From assembly GCA_002428085.1 (NCBI GenBank), contig DJAA01000036.1, positions 32,525-55,540 of the forward strand: DNA of 23,016 nt, read 5' to 3'. Below the pieces are notes generated by a model that was not told where the DNA came from, ran no database searches, and saw only the letters and a list, made by a program, of their open reading frames with translations. The first letter of the stretch is position 1. The number at the start of each line of letters is the position of its first letter. The stretch is from Sulfurimonas sp. UBA6014. Its GTDB lineage: Bacteria > Campylobacterota > Campylobacteria > Campylobacterales > Sulfurimonadaceae. Position numbers and translations under genes: made by a program. Shown here piece after piece: positions 22,075 to 23,016 of the stretch.

Positions 22075-23016
22075 CGCGCACAAACTGCTCCGCTGCTAAA
22101 TGCCCACTGGAAGTTGTAGCCACCGAGTTCTCCCGTGACGTCGACTACTTCACCAATGCAATAGAAATTTTTTACTTTCAAGGCTTCTAAACTTTGAGGG
22201 TTCAGCTCTTGTGTCAAAATCCCGCCGCGGCTGGCTTCTGCTTTTGTAAAACCAAAGTTTCCAGCCGGTGCAAATTCGTAATTGTGAATACGTTGGAGTT
22301 GCTTGCTTGCTTGCGGACTTAGTTTTTTACACATTACATCTTCTATATTTAAAGCACTCAAAATCTCTTTAGAGAGTCTCTTTGGAAGCGGCAAGACGGA
22401 GCTGAGGAGTTTATTGCTGTTATGAATAAGCTTAAAAACATCTTCATTGGGTAAAAAATCAATGCTCATATTTCCTTTTTTCCAGTAGAGCGAAGCCGAC
22501 AAAACGGCTGGTCCGCTGATACCGCGATGCGCAAAAAGCATCTCTTCTTTTAAAATTTTACCCTCAACTTTTATGTGAACATACACACTTAGTCCGCTAA
22601 GTTCCTTCATCCAGAACTGCTCTTTTTGAAGCGTCATGCCAACAAGTGCGGGAGAAAATTCTTTGACTTGTAAACCAAAACTTTTGGCGATGTCGAGTCC
22701 AATTTCACTCGCACCCAAAGTTGCATAACTTTTTCCTCCGGTTGCCAAGATGAGTTTTTTTGATTGTAAAAGTCCTTTTGAAGTTTGTACCTCAAAAATA
22801 TCTTCCACTTTTTTCACATTTAAAATCTTCCTCTCCAAAAGCATTTCCACATGCCGTGTGTGTTCCTTGAGAACATCTATAATCTCATCAGCGCTCTCTT
22901 TGCAAAAATAATAACGCTCTTTTCGAATGAGCGATTGCACACCATTTTTTTGAAAAAAATCAAGCAAAGCATCCTTTGAAAAACTCGTAAGTGCACAAGC
23001 AATAAACTCAGCATCT
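22056..23016 (-). CDS. HI0933/YhiN-family flavoprotein (5' end outside the window)
   Basis: The frame is open to the window edge, so about 320 residues of a family of about 400 are visible. The N-terminal FAD-binding GxGxxG strand is not in the window; a TTG at 22967 is internal and not the start. The visible part has the family's middle (LILATGGKSYATLGASEIGLDIAKSFG, the ATGG motif with the ADP-binding turn), HRGISGPAVLSAS, and the strongly conserved end GGILTQELNPQSLEALKV then GEVVDVTGELGGYNFQWAFSSGAVCARAI, which closes over FAD. These proteins bind FAD and are thought to be NAD(P)/FAD-dependent oxidoreductases; the substrate is not established. Confidence 0.93.
   Translation of the reverse strand, partial: DAEFIACALTSFSKDALLDFFQKNGVQSLIRKERYYFCKESADEIIDVLKEHTRHVEMLLERKILNVKKVEDIFEVQTSKGLLQSKKLILATGGKSYATLGASEIGLDIAKSFGLQVKEFSPALVGMTLQKEQFWMKELSGLSVYVHIKVEGKILKEEMLFAHRGISGPAVLSASLYWKKGNMSIDFLPNEDVFKLIHNSNKLLSSVLPLPKRLSKEILSALNIEDVMCKKLSPQASKQLQRIHNYEFAPAGNFGFTKAEASRGGILTQELNPQSLEALKVKNFYCIGEVVDVTGELGGYNFQWAFSSGAVCARAINNQ

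Overview
The window looks like chromosomal DNA of a free-living Campylobacterota (epsilonproteobacterium), most like the Sulfurimonas/Sulfuricurvum group. The grounds are the low G+C, the protein sequences, T-rich promoters with good TATAAT boxes but poor -35 boxes, a PEB4-type periplasmic isomerase, and an HspR-like operator on clpB. The species assignment is inference from memory of these families. Almost all of the window is housekeeping DNA. I saw no insertion sequence, prophage, CRISPR array, rRNA gene or toxin-antitoxin pair, and no gene-free stretch reaches 300 bases (the longest is about 180).

Layout. At 1-120 there is a small structured intergenic region with a terminator. ilvC (121-1143, minus) is divergent from two plus-strand genes of unknown role; the second is a NYN/PIN-like putative nuclease, and its end overlaps the end of pyk (2671-4137, minus). 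From 9356 down to 4229 runs the minus-strand cluster rpmH-rnpA-yidD-yidC-jag(khpB)-mnmE-ruvX. It covers ribosome protein L34, RNase P protein, inner-membrane insertion, an RNA-binding protein, tRNA U34 modification and a Holliday-junction-resolvase-like protein. Spacing is very tight and several stops and starts overlap. Upstream is clpB (minus), whose strong sigma70-like promoter overlaps a HAIR-type inverted repeat.

From 12160 to 14558 there is a plus-strand nitroreductase that converges, with a 4-base overlap, on a minus-strand pair: a PLP enzyme of the ACC deaminase/D-cysteine desulfhydrase family and a PEB4/SurA-like PPIase. Then follow uvrB and a DedA-family membrane protein (plus), a clear intrinsic terminator, pckA (minus), and a tRNA-Val(GAC) with a C in place of the near-universal U33.

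The last part (19234-21928, minus) is a two-gene surface module: a large repeat-containing lipoprotein of unknown function followed by a small outer-membrane beta-barrel. It is the most accessory-looking part of the window. The window ends inside a HI0933/YhiN-type flavoprotein gene.

I found no clear new multi-gene system. The best second looks are the lipoprotein/barrel pair, the C33 tRNA, the lack of a normal start codon for rnpA, the clpB operator/promoter overlap, and a probably leaderless uvrB.
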